Shown here: positions 35,059 through 47,363 of the stretch, piece after piece
Numbering within the stretch: the stretch's first letter is position 1
Layout of the letters: every line of letters begins with the position of its first letter
Assembly: GCF_964019385.1 (NCBI RefSeq)
Contig: NC_088643.1
Location: 81,858,881 to 81,922,880, forward strand
Source of the DNA: Sycon ciliatum
Lineage: Eukaryota > Porifera > Calcarea > Leucosolenida > Sycettidae
Length of the DNA stretch: 64,000 bases
Direction: 5' to 3'
Translations under genes and position numbers: made by a program
Notes under the pieces: model-generated
Told to the model about the DNA's origin: nothing
The model's input: only the letters and a program-made list of their open reading frames with translations
Databases searched by the model: none

Positions 35059-35535
35059 ATGAAGAGCTTTATTGTGTTGACCTTGTTGGGTTTCTTGTGC
35101 GCCCTTGTGATCAATGTCTCGTCCCGGAGTGTGGGAAAGAACATCCTGGTCCGTAGTGACAATGATGATAGCAATAATGATAGCAATGATGGTTCTGCGA
35201 TGAATTCAGGAATGGGGGAGAGCGACAGCAGTGATGGTGGCGATGATTCCTTGGACGACAGTGATGATAGCAACAACGAAGACGGCAGTGATAGCGAAGA
35301 CTCCGAGAACGGCAGCAACTCAGATGGCAGTGACAGTGATGATGGATCGGCCGTGCAAGCCCAACAACCTGCCGTTCTCGTGCCTGCAGTTCCGGAAACT
35401 CCCAGGCCCCCAATTTTCATCACACAGCCCATAGACTCGGACAGAGATGCGCCTCAAACAAACGCACCAACGGAAACTCTTATGGCGGACCCACCAACCC
35501 CTGCTGCTCCTCTAGACAAAGATGCTCCTCAGTAA
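35059..35535 (+). CDS. Small secreted acidic Ser/Asp-rich protein, copy 3
   Basis: 158 residues with the same layout as copy 2: signal peptide (MKSFIVLTLLGFLCALVINV, with LALLGC changed to LTLLGF), acidic Ser/Asp middle, Pro-rich tail. It has a 4-residue expansion early in the acidic region (SDNDDSNNDSND). The promoter and leader are intact. Copies 3 and 4 share the T/F signal-peptide changes, so they are sister copies. The unrelated second long frame over the same bases reflects the GAT/AGC-rich repeat and is not a gene. Confidence 0.8.
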   Translation: MKSFIVLTLLGFLCALVINVSSRSVGKNILVRSDNDDSNNDSNDGSAMNSGMGESDSSDGGDDSLDDSDDSNNEDGSDSEDSENGSNSDGSDSDDGSAVQAQQPAVLVPAVPETPRPPIFITQPIDSDRDAPQTNAPTETLMADPPTPAAPLDKDAPQ

Positions 35536-37099
35536 TCTGCGGCGCTTTGGAACGCACTCATCCTCAGTCTACAATCGAACCCCTCCGATCTATCCTACAC
35601 CAGCTCACTGTGCCAATCAAGTATGGAATGGTATGGCTGTGTGTTAAGTTAGAGTGAGCTCACCACGAATGCACCTGCACCACTTGGCAAAATCATATCA
35701 ATAACAACTAAACCTAGACCGTATATTGCAGGGGTCTTGAAAACCCGTCCGAATTGTTGATTGGTTCTTGGAAACCCGTCCGAATTGATTGCATAACCTT
35801 GCCTTTGCCTTGATTTATGATTTTGGACTTTCACCTTGAGCACATAATCGACAGTAATATAATGGTGGTAAATATTGCATTTGACTGCATTATACATAAC
35901 CGGTTTAGAAACAGCTGCCTAATGAAGAGATTTTAAAAGTCGCACAGAGGTGCATACTTTAAACATCAGTTGATTTCTTACTCAGCTATGAAAGGTCGCG
36001 TTGAGTGCGCATCCTCTCATCTGCTTTGCGATGACACCATGAGCAGACTAGACACAATGTTTCTAAGATGAATTTTAGCAGTGTATTCATCCCGACAGTC
36101 TTCATATCTTTCTCACCCTTTCCTTTCTCTCTAATAGCATAACACTCCATGCTCCATATTAATCTCTATCCCTACACAGTTACGTGTTCTCATCATCCGC
36201 TTCCTTGATAATTAATCTGATTAACGTTATTACAAGTCCATGTATTCCTAAGTATACCTTCACAGGCACGTGAGCACGTTTGGTGATAATACAACATTTT
36301 GATAATAACAATCCTCATATCCGAACAGCATCTTCCATGTTGAGCGTGAAAGCATGCAGCACCATATGGGTGTAGCGAAAGATACTACGGTTTCGCGGAG
36401 CATTCCTGTGCCTGTAAATGGTTGTGGGAAGCTCAGAAACACGAAGGGACCGTACAGTCATATTATTTATTATACGATAATGAAGTCATCTACAACATCA
36501 TGCGTGCCTGTTGGACCATGGACCTCCATAGCTAATATTTTGGCATTTTAAGCATCAGGCTGTAACATCTCCTACACACTACTGGCACTAGGATGGGCAT
36601 ACTCTGAAGCCCCGTAAAAGAGGCTCCTCATCGTCATACATGTACTCTCAGTTGCGCAATCAAGTCGTGGGCATGACAAACTGTACACTATTGGACAGTA
36701 CATGACGCTGACGCTGACGCTTTGTTGTTCACTGGGCTTGATTGCGATCTGTTCAGCCAGTGACTCTGACTGTAGGCATGGGCGGGCAATGCTAGCATTA
36801 TGGCTGGCATTATAGTCCCTTTTTCCAGGTGGCATAATGCTGGCATTATAACACCATTTCGCATGCAAAATTGGCATTACAAGCATAATTGCCGGTCGAC
36901 AACGGTGTCATGCATGAATGTGGCTAGGTCCAGTTCCAAATATCGTGCATCTGAACCCGTCCGGCTTCGTCCGGAGACTTGACGTTGCAAATCAACCTTC
37001 TCAGTGGATTGTTTCAGACAACATGCGCTGCAGCCAAATATGCAGGATGCATGATTGATCACGTGCTGCCTACGTGCTGCCAAGGCGGCCTTCTTAAAT

Positions 37100-37208
37100 C
37101 ATCACCAGGGATACATACTTACAGAGACGCTCCGTTTCCAGACACTCAGAGACGCTCCGTCTGGAAACGGAGCGTCTCTGAAAGTACATGTATGTATCCA
37201 TGGTGATG
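37100..37208. repeat. Hairpin of the hammerhead module (unit 3)
   Basis: Same as 20657-20765, with one change in the middle of the loop region (GACACTCAG for GACGCTCAG). Confidence 0.88.
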
Positions 37209-37272
37209 TTTGTGCCTGGAGAGCAGTATATAAGTGGTGCTTTTCAGGCACAATCTTCCTCAGCCTACTCAA

Positions 37273-37318
37273 GCTCAACTGATGAGGGGTGAATTCCCCG
37301 AAACACTGTGTATTGAGC
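37273..37318 (+). ncRNA. Hammerhead ribozyme, type I (unit 3)
   Basis: Identical in core and stems to the copies at 20830 and 25567. Predicted cleavage follows 37312. Confidence 0.85.
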
Positions 37319-37659
37319 AGGGAGTGGTGCTTTCTTGCAGGTTGCCGAGTTGACGGTTCGGTGGACTACTCGTGTGCTCTGGATGGCAGTCGTGAGTCAG
37401 TCAAGTGAGAATTCAAGTCGGCAGGAAAACCGCGAGCTCCCATGTAGGGAGCAACACACTCTTCCCCTACTATCGCCGAAGTCGCACCAACCCCTTTTTT
37501 CTAAAGTAATAATAATAGCCATGAAGTTGATTGTTCCAACTAGGAACACACGCTTCTTGCCGAACTTGACACTTGACTGACTCACGACTGCCATCCGGAG
37601 CACACGAGGAGCACGTCGCACCTTCCACTCGGCAAACCTGCAAGAAAGCACCACTCCCT

Positions 37660-37705
37660 GCTCAATACACGGTGTTTCGGGGAATTCACCCCTCATCAGT
37701 TGAGC
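37660..37705 (-). ncRNA. Hammerhead ribozyme, type I (tandem copy A)
   Basis: On the minus strand: GCTCAA, CTGATGA, GGGG/TGAATT/CCCC, GAAA, ACA-CCG-TGT, A, TTGAGC. The only difference from the + copies within the motif is in the stem III loop (CCG for CTG), which leaves the fold intact. Confidence 0.85.
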
Positions 37706-38135
37706 TTGAGTAGGCTGAGGAAGATTGTGCCTGAAAAACACCACTTATATACTGCTCTCCAGGCCAAACCATCACCAGGGATACAAACTTACAGAGACGC
37801 TTTGTTTCCAGCGCGACAAACACCTCGTGAAGCTCCAGGTAGCAGCGTGAGTCAGAGTCGCTCATGGAGTTGTGATAAACAGACGTTGAGAGCCAGTATA
37901 GCTATTCGCAACGCTGTCACCTCCAACAACTAGTCGCACGTCCGCGTGAGGGACAACAATACGAACTTAGAAGTTGCGACTTCGGCGGTAATAGTCATGA
38001 AGTTGATTGTTCCAACTAGGAACACACGCTTCTTGCCGAACTTGACACTTGACTGACTCACGACTGCCATCCGGAGCACACGAGGAGCACGTCGCACCTT
38101 CCACTCGGCAAACCTGCAAGAAAGCACCACTCCCT

Positions 38136-38181
38136 GCTCAATACACGGTGTTTCGGGGAATTCACCCCTCATCAGTTGAGC
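38136..38181 (-). ncRNA. Hammerhead ribozyme, type I (tandem copy B)
   Basis: Same sequence as tandem copy A, 476 bp away. Cleavage at both copies in one transcript would release a 476-nt RNA. Confidence 0.85.
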
Positions 38182-40505
38182 TTGAGTAGGCTGAGGAAGA
38201 TTGTGCCTGAAAAACACCACTTATATACTGCTCTCCAGGCCAAACCATCACCAGGGATACAAACTTACAGAGACGCTTTGTTTCCAGCGCGACAAACACC
38301 TATAATAATAGCATTGACTGTTTCTTTCGGTTGGGTGGGGAGGGGGAGGGGCAATCCCCATGCATGCTGTGTGAAACATCGTGTTCAAGTCCAAGTACAA
38401 TGAAGATAGTGTAGATCTACACGCATTTAGATCTACCGCATTTGTAACAATGTCATTATGAGGACATCGTCACTGCTGAAGCCGGTCAACACTGAATATT
38501 CGTTGTTACAATGATTGAACTGCATGTATTGGAATTGTCCCGGCTTGTATACACCATGTGCCACCATGGGAATTCGGTCATGCGTAAACTTGGACCATGA
38601 TTGTACGTAACGTTCAGACATGTTCAAGGTGTGGAATTAGTGGGACATTCATGAACGGACACAACATGATCACCGCGTATATGCATTTACTTTTGTCTCC
38701 ATCTGCTAGATGGTCCTTGTTGGCACGGAGGTGAAACACACCAAGTTCAAACACATTTCCTTGTGGCACCTTTCACCCTCTGAGTAACCAGGTAACGACT
38801 CAAACAAATCCTTCTCGTTGGACGACACCATAATGACCGTGTCGACAGTGTAGCATCTACCGGTACTAGCTAGCTGCTTGCTGATCTCCTCGTCATCGGG
38901 GTATGTACATTGTACATGTACGAGCGTATGTCAGCCGTGCTATCTTCTGAGAAGTTAAGCGGGCTGTGCAAGTCGATGAGCAGCAGGTAAATACAGTTGA
39001 CCAAAGCATAACACATCAACACCACCATAGCCTGGCATAGGCACAGCAGCAAAACCATGCTGAAGTCTAGAGTGAACTAGATTAGTACACTACACGCACA
39101 CGCGTTGTTGTGGGCGTTAAAGCTAATTATCTGCGTTACTTAACCACAATCATTTTTTACGCGAAGTTCAGTTCAAGTCTATCGGCAAGAGGGTTTCCGT
39201 GCGGGTGAAAGGGTCAGAGACACACAGTAATCTATGACACAGTCATCGCTAACTGACATGCTCAGAAATGTCGCTTTAGCAGCTATGCACCACCGACTGC
39301 TGGAAATGGAGGTGGATTTGTGTGCGCTGTCATGGACATAGAGATCAACCGAGATCGAGAAACCCTCGCATTAGGTGGTGACATGAAGTTCTTCTCGCTG
39401 TCGTGTCCCCGCGTGTCCACCGGTGAAGCGCTCTTGATTTTCATATCTTATCATAGTAGTCAAGAGCCGCGACACGTCGGAGACGAAAGTCAATGTAGGT
39501 GTTTCGGCCAGCGATAATGCCTGCTCTTGGCAGAGCAAGTATGATACTCGGTACACAGGGTCAAACCGATAAAGGTATAATACCAAAACCATTTCACGTA
39601 CTCTTGATAATACTAATACAATGTACGGGTAGTAATACAATGTACTGGTCTGGTGTACGACTATAGTGTACTACAGCCTAGGAGCAGTATTGGCTTGTAC
39701 AAATACAATCATGTCGTGGAGAGTATGACTGTGTGATATACATGCAGGAGTGTCAGTGATTATTCCGTAAACCAGTGCCGCGGTGAACATGGGTTGCTCC
39801 TGCTGCAGGAACAACAGCGATATCTGGCAACGACGAGGCCCCTTGAGACGAGCGACTTTAAGCCGTGAGCTCGGGTCGCGTGGCGTTGACTTTGCAGATC
39901 AAGGTGGACATCTGGAAGGGGTGCCCCGGGAGCTTGGCTTTCGTCGTTCCAAAGCTGAGCATTGACAAGGTTTGAGCCGATCACTCGACCGGGACGAATG
40001 ACACGAAACCGGCGGGTGCATTTTTGAAACTGTTAACGGGAACTGCGGGTTCCGTAGGACCATTACAGTGCGTCCTAACGTTATATTACTACATGTACTT
40101 CTCGTGACAATGATGCACAGGAAGATGGAGGGCACAAATCTCGTCGATAAGAAATTCTCTCCAACACCTCCACAGTGTTCGGTGTTTCCGTTGTTTCATG
40201 GTGCCCGTCGAATGGCGGACAGCTGCACGAAACGTTTCTATCGGTGTGCTGAAGCGTGAGACTATACAGATGTATACTCAGGCTCATGTTATCCCACCGA
40301 CTGGGGTCACGCTGAATAATAGACGAGATCGATGACCGAATTCCATTCACCTCATTGATGGTGAGCATCCACACCTTTTCATCACACAGGAAAAATGTTT
40401 GAGGGAGCCATCATAATCGCACCTTTCCCACAAATTGTGTTTTGGATAGTCATTGAGTTTCGATGGCGATGTAGAGACTCCTATCAGCGCGTTGCATTGT
40501 GAATG

Positions 40506-40513
40506 GTATAAAA
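40506..40513 (+). promoter_or_regulatory. TATA box of acidic-protein copy 4
   Basis: TATAAAAG, 154 nt before the ATG, with the conserved leader after it. Confidence 0.75.
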
Positions 40514-40666
40514 GACAGAGTCAGATGGACGTTAGAGTATCAGTTACCCTTGATTTGAGAACTCCAAAGGACCTTCTCTTCTTCTTCTTCCTCGGAACAA
40601 CCATTGGCATTCTCCGATTTTGTTCATATTAATTTTGTTGTCGTACCCAAGTATTATCTCCCGAAA

Positions 40667-41143
40667 ATGAAGAGCTTTATTGTGTTGACCTTGTTGGGTT
40701 TCTTGTGCGCCCTTGTGATCAATGTCTCGTCCCGGAGTGTGGGAAAGAACATCCTGGTCCGTAGTGACAATGATGATAGCAATGATGATAGCAATGATGG
40801 TTCTGCGATGAATTCAGGAATGGGAGAGAGCGACAGCAGTGATGGTGGTGATGATTCCTTGGACGACAGTGATGATAGCAACAACGAAGACGACAGTGAT
40901 AGCGAAGACTCGGAGAACGGCAGCAACTCAGATGGCAGTGACAGTGATGATGGCTCGGCCGTGCAAGCCCAACAACCTGCCGTTCTCGTGCCTGCAGTTC
41001 CGGAAACTCCCAGGCCCCCAATTTTCATCACACAGCCCATCGACTCGGACCGAGATGCGCCTCAAACAAACGCACCAACAGAAGCTCTTATGGCGGACCC
41101 ACCAACCCCTGCTGCTCCTCTAGACAAAGATGCTCCTCAGTAA
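40667..41143 (+). CDS. Small secreted acidic Ser/Asp-rich protein, copy 4
   Basis: 158 residues. Signal peptide as in copy 3 (LTLLGFLCALV), acidic region with the 4-residue expansion SDNDDSNDDSND, and a Pro-rich tail ending PLDKDAPQ. Promoter, leader and frame are intact. Confidence 0.8.
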   Translation: MKSFIVLTLLGFLCALVINVSSRSVGKNILVRSDNDDSNDDSNDGSAMNSGMGESDSSDGGDDSLDDSDDSNNEDDSDSEDSENGSNSDGSDSDDGSAVQAQQPAVLVPAVPETPRPPIFITQPIDSDRDAPQTNAPTEALMADPPTPAAPLDKDAPQ

Positions 41144-42340
41144 TCTGCGGCGCTTTGCAACGCACTCATCCTCAATCTGCAATCGAACCTCTCCGATCTA
41201 TCCTACACCAGCTCAGTGTGTCAATCAAGTATGGAATGGTATGGCTGTGTGGTAAGTTAGAGTGAGCTCACCACGAATGCACCTGCACCACTTGGCAAAA
41301 GCAAATCAATAACAACTAAACCTAGACTGTATACTGCTGGGTTCTTGAAAACCCGAAAACCCGTCCGAATTGATAGCATCACCTTGCCCTTGCCTTGATT
41401 TATGATTTTGAACTTTTGCCTTGAACACGTAATCGACAGTAAGATAATGGTGGTAAATATTGCATTTGACTGCATTATACATAACCGGGCTAGAAAGAGC
41501 TGCCTAATGAAGAGATTTTAAAAGCCGCACAGAGGTACATGATACCTTAAACATAAGTTGATTTCTTACTCAGCTGTGAAAAGTCGCGTTGAGCGCGCAT
41601 CCTTCCATCTGCTTTGCGATGACACAGTGAGCAGACTAGACACAATGTTTCTAAGATGAATTTTAGCAGTGTATTCATCCCGACAGTCTTCAAATCTTTC
41701 TCTCACTTTCCTTTCTCTCTAATAGCATAATACTCCAGGCTCCATATTAATCTCTATCCCTACACAGTTACGTATTCTCATCATCCGCTTCCCTGATAAT
41801 TAATCTGATTAACGTTATTACAAGTCCATGTATTCCTAAGTATACCTTCACAGGCACGTAAGCACGTTTGGTGATAATACAACATTTTGATAATAACAAT
41901 CCTCATACCCTGGTATCCGAACAGCATCTTCCATGTTGAGCGTGATAGCATGCAGCACCATATGTGTGTGGTGAAAGATACGCGGCATGTGGGAGCATTC
42001 CTGCGCCTGTAAATGGTTGTGGGAAGCTCAGAAACACGAAGGGACCGTGCATATACGATAATGACGTCATCTACAACATCATGCGTGCCTGTTGGACTAT
42101 GGACCTCCATAACTAATATTTTGGCACTTTAAGCATCAGGCTGTACCATCTCCTACACACTACTGGCACTAGGATGGGCATACTCTGAAGCCCCGTAAAA
42201 GAGGCTCCTCATCGTCATACATGTACTCTCAGTTGCGCAATCAAGTCGTGGGCATGATAACTGTACACTATTGGCCAGTACATGACGCTGAGGCTTTGTT
42301 GTTCACTGGGCTTGATTGAGATCTGTTCAGCCAGTGAGTC

Positions 42341-43455
42341 TGAGTCTGAGCTCCGTTGAGGAGATCTACTGTGAGTCATGCAAGGGCGAAACAGCTAGCA
42401 GTCCGGAAATTGAGTAATATACAGTACATGCATCGAGAGTGAAGTCAGGAGATTCAACGGTTAACAAAGTATCCGGGAAAGAAAGGCGGAATGAAGCATA
42501 CTTGTGCTATACGGAGGTCTGTGTTCTGTCTACTAGTATGGGCAGGGTGGGGGGTTGGGGGGTGGGGGATGGAGGAGACTCCTGCTGTTGTAATTCAACT
42601 GACATACCTGGAAGACATGCAACGTCACTTGCAATAACACCTCTTCCATGTACAAAGCAAATCAACAAAATAGACCAGTCTACAAAGGGCTGAGTGGGTC
42701 TGCAAGTGTGCATTGCGCGATTAGAGACATTTCCTGGTACACGTCCAACCCCTACACGACATTGCAAATGGTGAAGGGCACATTCCACGAGCTAACGATA
42801 TGGGCTTCTGGCATAAGGTTCAGAGGCATCATCGGGTGAGAGCATTCTAAAAGTTGAAAACTCACATTTTTTGTTCCTGGCGTTACACATCACTGGCAGG
42901 GAAAGTACACAGATGACCGGTGGTGCTTAGGCTGGGCCGACCAACCGATCGACCCACATCAAAGAAGCGACGCGAGAGCCAAGTAAAACCTATTTCACAC
43001 GAGCCTAAATCATGCTAAACTGATGGCCGTTAGATGATTGTGCATGTGCTGAGTGAAGCCACGAGCTAGTGAGTAGTGTCAGGAAAGAAAGTGGGAAAGA
43101 TTCCCTCTGTAATTCTACAGTTACTGAGTTCAGTGTAGAAAGGACGCTAAGTCGTTAAAACGTTAATTCCTGCACCTTTACTGTGCAATCTGACAACGGC
43201 TTTTAGGGCATCGTCGCTTTGTGCGTGTACATGCGGATGATAACCGTCAACTGTCTTGTGACCCCCCCCCCCCGTGGGATTGCTTTTAGAGAGAAAGACT
43301 GCTAGAATACAGATGTGCCAATATAGAAGTGCCAAAACTGGCAACGTTGTTTTCTCACTTTACTGGCCCGCAATTTCATGAACACCAAAAACAGCAATGT
43401 CGAGTATACATGTAAAATAAACTTGATTTCACTGCTCTTAGCTTTCAGTTGTTCA
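42341..43455. other. Single-copy spacer between units 4 and 5
   Basis: No gene is recognised. Contains a GGGTGGGGGGTTGGGGGGTG run (about 42546) and a C run at about 43261-43274. Repeat similarity resumes near 43456. Confidence 0.5.
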
Positions 43456-43599
43456 TGCGGATTTCAAGATGGAAGGTGACGACCTATATTCCTTTCCTTT
43501 CATTTCAAATTGTGGCCTATCCATTCTTCTTTGTATCATTGGGGCATATGTAGTTCCCGTTTATTGTGCGAATTAAAATGCTTCGAAGTAGACCAACCA

Positions 43600-44260
43600 A
43601 CCTACCGCATTACACTGGTGGACTGAAGGAGGGCGGCCGAAGCTGGTGAAATCATGATTCGGGTCTGTACAGGACACACGTGGACCGCGTACCGGGCGAA
43701 CGTATCTACTGACGGTGTGATATATGTGATGAACTCTCTTGCAAAGAACAGCTGAAGACGGAAGATGGCAAAATCTTGGCGTACACCCGACAACATATCC
43801 ATGCACCGGACACGACCAGATTGGACATTGTCGCATAAAGCAGTTACGAATGTCAAGACTCAAGCTGCATCATTCCAGGCTTCGCAATACACCATCGTTT
43901 CTGACCTCCTACATGAGATGCCTGCTGAAGCTGCAGTCAACTTGCCAACAAAAGTAGCCTTAAATAAAAAGCGGAATTCGATTCAGTGGACGTGGATAGC
44001 GGAGGGAAATGTGCTGCCGACGCCGGTCACTTTATTGGATCTAGCTAGCGTTTTTTGAGAGCGGTACACGCTGACAGCGAATGAAGAGCCTATCCTCCTT
44101 CATGAAAGCGGCCAACAAGCCTGCCATGTACCTGATTTTCGCCAGCCTAGGTGCATGGCATGCAGATGCTGAATTCATCTTCGGTGTGGCATATGGATGG
44201 CCTGGTCGAATGTGCTCCGCTACTATTCACCTAGCTTTAAACAATCTTTGCAAGGCAACA
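43600..44260 (+). pseudogene. FLYWCH/Mutator-like transposase, N-terminal relic
   Basis: Three frames together give a zinc-finger-like stretch: GRPKLVKS, then CKEQLKTEDGKILAYTRQH and HIHAPD. A FLYWCH finger ends in C-x-(A/E)-x-L-x-T-x-D-x-x-I ... H-x-H. It is followed by a region of the type QYTIVSDLLHEMPAEAAVNLPTKVALNKK, matching the segment between FLYWCH and RNase H domains in animal Mutator-like transposases (P-x-x-I-V ... P-x-E ... LP-x-x-x-x-L). A further piece (AEFIFGVAYGW, about 44166-44200) matches the piece at 51565. Several stops and shifts make it dead. Confidence 0.6.
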
Positions 44261-44530
44261 TAACATGCACCATGTCTTTCAACGTTAACAAGAGTACATA
44301 ATGTACTTCACTAGTTTGAGGGAAGGACACAAACAGGAAAAGTCTGAAGAAAAAATCGACTCTCACATAATGTACTCTTGACGTTAACCTAGCCTGGCCG
44401 GTGCTAACGTTCCGCTAAGTAGCTCCATGGTCCAACAGGCAGGCATCATGATTAATTTTGTAGATGAATTCGTTATCGGTTGTATATTATGTTCCTATCG
44501 TGTTTCTGAAATTCCCACAACTATCTACGC

Positions 44531-46663
44531 AAGCATTTAACAACCACGTGTGGCAACTACCCTTGCTAGATGCCGTCCAAAATGCGCAAACAGTTGATGA
44601 GGCCTGGTCATTGTGGCGCACAGCGCTGGAAGACTCTGTATCGTTGTTTGTTCCCGTTGTCCGGAGAAGCACATTTCCATCGAACAAGCCTTGGTACTCT
44701 GCTGTTCACCATCGTCAGAGGCGGCTTCGGGATCGCCTCTTCGCCAAGGCCAAACGTCTCGGATTTACAGATAGTTGGATAGCGTATAGACTCTCACGTA
44801 ACTGTCTTACTTCCTTGCTCCGGAAGGCGAAACGCCATTATCACGAGAGGATGGCGAGAGACATGGCTCAGCATCATGGAACCCGTACATGGTGGCGCAA
44901 AGCAAAGATCCTTTGTAATGTGAATCGCCCGTCTCCGGTTATCCCTGACCTCTACCATGACAACCAAGCCTACCCAGCCACGAGTAATACGGAAAAGACG
45001 AATCTCCTAGCCAAAGTGTTTGCGAGCTACAGCCAGGCGCCACTGCTAACATCTGACCTGCACGTCCACTGTGAAGTTCTCCATACAACCATTCTCTGTG
45101 CAGTCCGTATTTGACACGCTATCCAGACTTCCCATTCAACGTAAAACCGCTGGACTGCTGAACAATCGCATCCTCCGTGAAACAGCTGAGGTCACGTCAC
45201 AGTCTCTTTCCGCCCTTTTCAACCGCTGCTTGCTGTCCAGTACTCAGCCCAGGGAGTGGAAATCTGCCGTTGTTGTACCTGTGTTCAAGGGAAAAGGTAA
45301 TCCTTCTCACCCAGTCAATTACCGTCCTATATCGCTGTTAAATGCAGTTGCCAAATTGTATGAGTCTATGATTAGCCGTCAGTTTTACTCGTTTGTTGAG
45401 AGCCATAAAATTATCAGTTCCAGCCAGTTTGGCTTTTGTCGAAAGAGGTCAACAGTTGACCAATTGGTACAGCTTACCTCAATTGTTTCGCGTGCATTTG
45501 ACTCTAAGTCTTCTTGTGACCAGCTGTTCCTTGATTTTTCTAAGGCCTTTGACAGAGTTAGTCATCATTTAGTTATTCAATCTGTTTCAGGTTGGTGTTC
45601 TCTTTCTGCCTGTTCTTGGGTGAAGGACTTCATCAGTGATCGTAGTATTTGCGTTCGCATTGGCCAAACTCTTTCTGACCCTTTGCCCATCACCGCTGGC
45701 GTACCCCAAGGTTCCCATCTCGGTCCGCTTCTTTTTAACCTGTGCATCAACTCCTTTCCTGATGCCCCTGCTTCTAGTACCCTATCCCTTTTTGCTGATG
45801 ACTCTAATTTAATTCTTGTTTCTCCAGCAAACACCTCACTTCCTATCCATCATGCATTGCTCCAGACTGACATTGATAAGTGTTGTCAATGGTCATCAGC
45901 TACTGCCATGACGTTTAACACCAGTAAATGCGTCCACCTACCCTTTCAAAAATATGCATTAGCCCCCGGCCCGTCATCCCCCTTGACAATGAACGGTGTG
46001 CCTATTCAGAAAGGTGATAGCCACTGTCATCTCGGCGTGACTATCACTCCTTCACTAAATTTTTCTGACCATATAAAATCTATCACCCATAAGTTTCGCA
46101 GTCGTGTTTTTCTGTTGCGCCATATGGCCCATTTCCTTTCTGCTTCAACCGTGAATTTGCTCTACAAGTGTTACGTACGACCACTGTTAGAATACGCAGT
46201 CCCTGTCTGGTCATTCGCCGTATCCCATTCAGATTCGCTTACGTTAGACCGACTGCAAGCCGTTGCTGCTCGTTCATATCTGCTTTGTAAGACCCGGCAC
46301 CCTCCTGAGTGGGAAACCCCGAAGCAGATTCTTAATCGTACTTGTGACTGGTCATCCCTGAAGTGGCGTCGTCAGATTCTGTCCTTGCTGTATTTTCATC
46401 ATGTCTTTTACCAGTTTCCGTCTTTGCTAATTCGTTTCAAATTCAATGTATCCCTTAGTTGTCGTCACCCGTCCTCTATAGTTTTACCTCGTTCTGGCGC
46501 CCATTTCCTTAAATCCCCTCTCTTCAGTTTATCTGTGGAATGGAACAAACTTCCAGAACACATCCGCTGCGTTCAGTCCTCTGTCAATTTTCGCATTGCT
46601 CTAAAGGCTCATTACTCACAGCATAGATATTCTCTGACTGGAATTCCGAACTTTTCCGTTTGA
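44531..46663 (+). pseudogene. LINE ORF2: linker and reverse transcriptase, frameshifted
   Basis: The first frame (to 45114) is the basic linker between endonuclease and RT (HHRQRRLRDRLFAKAKRL, TWWRKAKIL). The frame shifts at about 45060-45090. The second frame (to 46663) carries the RT: VVVPVFKGKG, YRPISLLNAVAKLYE, GFCRKRSTVDQL, DFSKAFDRV, AGVPQGSHLGPLLFN and the catalytic FADDSN. The C-terminal domain ends with FSLSVEWNKLPEHIR. Catalytic Asp residues are present, but the truncation and frameshift make the copy inactive. Confidence 0.88.
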
Positions 46664-46938
46664 GAAATTTTTTTCCTTGAAATTAATCCTTGCTGGGGTT
46701 TTTTCATCTAAATGTCCCGCTATTATCTGCAGAGGTGATTTCTTCCCTCGTCGATTTCTTTCCTGCTTTTATACCTCGATATTTAGGTACACTACTTGTT
46801 TCCCTTCTTCCCATGCTTCATCTTCCACTCTCCTCTCCCCCATTTCCCCATTTTCTTGCGATATTTATGTGGGAGACTTCCGTGATAAGCATCCATTTGC
46901 TTTTGGAGAATCCTTTTAAATAAATACAATACAATACA
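44531..46938 (+). mobile_element. 5'-truncated non-LTR retrotransposon (LINE)
   Basis: Contains the linker and reverse transcriptase of ORF2 but no endonuclease. Ends in AATAAATACAATACAATACAAT, a short tandem tail. ATCTAC on both sides (about 44525-44530 and 46939-46944) is a probable target duplication. It sits in unit 5 directly after CCCACAACTAT. RT motifs suggest the Jockey/CR1/I group; clade not determinable by eye. Confidence 0.85.
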
Positions 46939-47222
46939 ATCTACATGTATATGCATAGGAATGCTCCGATATGCCGCAGTCACGTGACCTTTCGCTGCTA
47001 CCAAATGGTGCTGCATGCTATCACGCCCAACATGGAAGACGCTGTTAGGATATGAGGATTGTTATTATCAAATTGTTGTATTATCACCAAACGGGCTTAC
47101 GTGCCTGTGAAGGTATACTTAGGAATACATGGACTTGTAATAACGTTAATCAAATTAATTATCAGGGAAGCGGATGATGAGAATAACTGAGTGCGAAGGT
47201 ATAGTTGAGTATGTAGATGAAC

Positions 47223-47363
47223 TATGTATGGTAAGCCTGGAGTGTTATGTATGGTAAGCCTGGAGTGTTATGTATGGTAAGCCTGGAGTGTTATGTATGG
47301 TAAGTCTGGAGTGTTATGTATGGTAAGCCTGGAGTGTTATGTATGGTAAGCCTGGAGTGTTAT
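47223..47363. repeat. 23-bp minisatellite, six copies
   Basis: The unit TATGTATGGTAAGCCTGG plus AGTGT is repeated about six times. Other units have a single copy of the equivalent sequence (for example at 52917), so the expansion is local to unit 5. Confidence 0.93.

Larger units (their letters stand above)
32207..37498 (+). repeat. Duplicated unit 3 (direct)
   Basis: Unit 3 begins right after the BEL element. Compared with unit 4 it has two extra insertions: a LINE 3' fragment at 33419-34001, which replaced about 310 bp, and a clean 202-bp MITE at 34648-34849. It carries intact acidic-protein copy 3 and ends with the hairpin and hammerhead module. Confidence 0.88.
37521..38302 (-). repeat. 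476-bp tandem repeat carrying hammerheads (1.6 copies)
   Basis: The second copy starts at 37997 with the same ATGAAGTTGATTGTTCC, exactly 476 bp after 37521, and breaks off at 38302 where unit 4 begins. Read on the minus strand, each copy has a TATATAAG box (37751-37744 and 38227-38220) and a complete hammerhead. The sequence is an inverted, diverged relative of the end module of units 1-3. The first copy also contains about 190 bp (37807-37996) not seen in those modules. Tandem hammerhead monomers of this size resemble retrozymes or ribozyme satellites. Confidence 0.85.
38303..42340 (+). repeat. Duplicated unit 4 (direct)
   Basis: Starts at AATAATAGCATTGACTGTTTC, then the GGTTGGGTGGGG marker. 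Carries intact acidic-protein copy 4. It lacks the hairpin/hammerhead module: similarity to units 1-3 stops near 42335, after CAGCCAGTGAGTCTGAG. Confidence 0.85.

Noticed and set aside
43739..44263. Reading the frames at 43.7-44.3 kb as intact small genes
   Set aside because: They are contiguous pieces of one frameshifted FLYWCH/MULE transposase.
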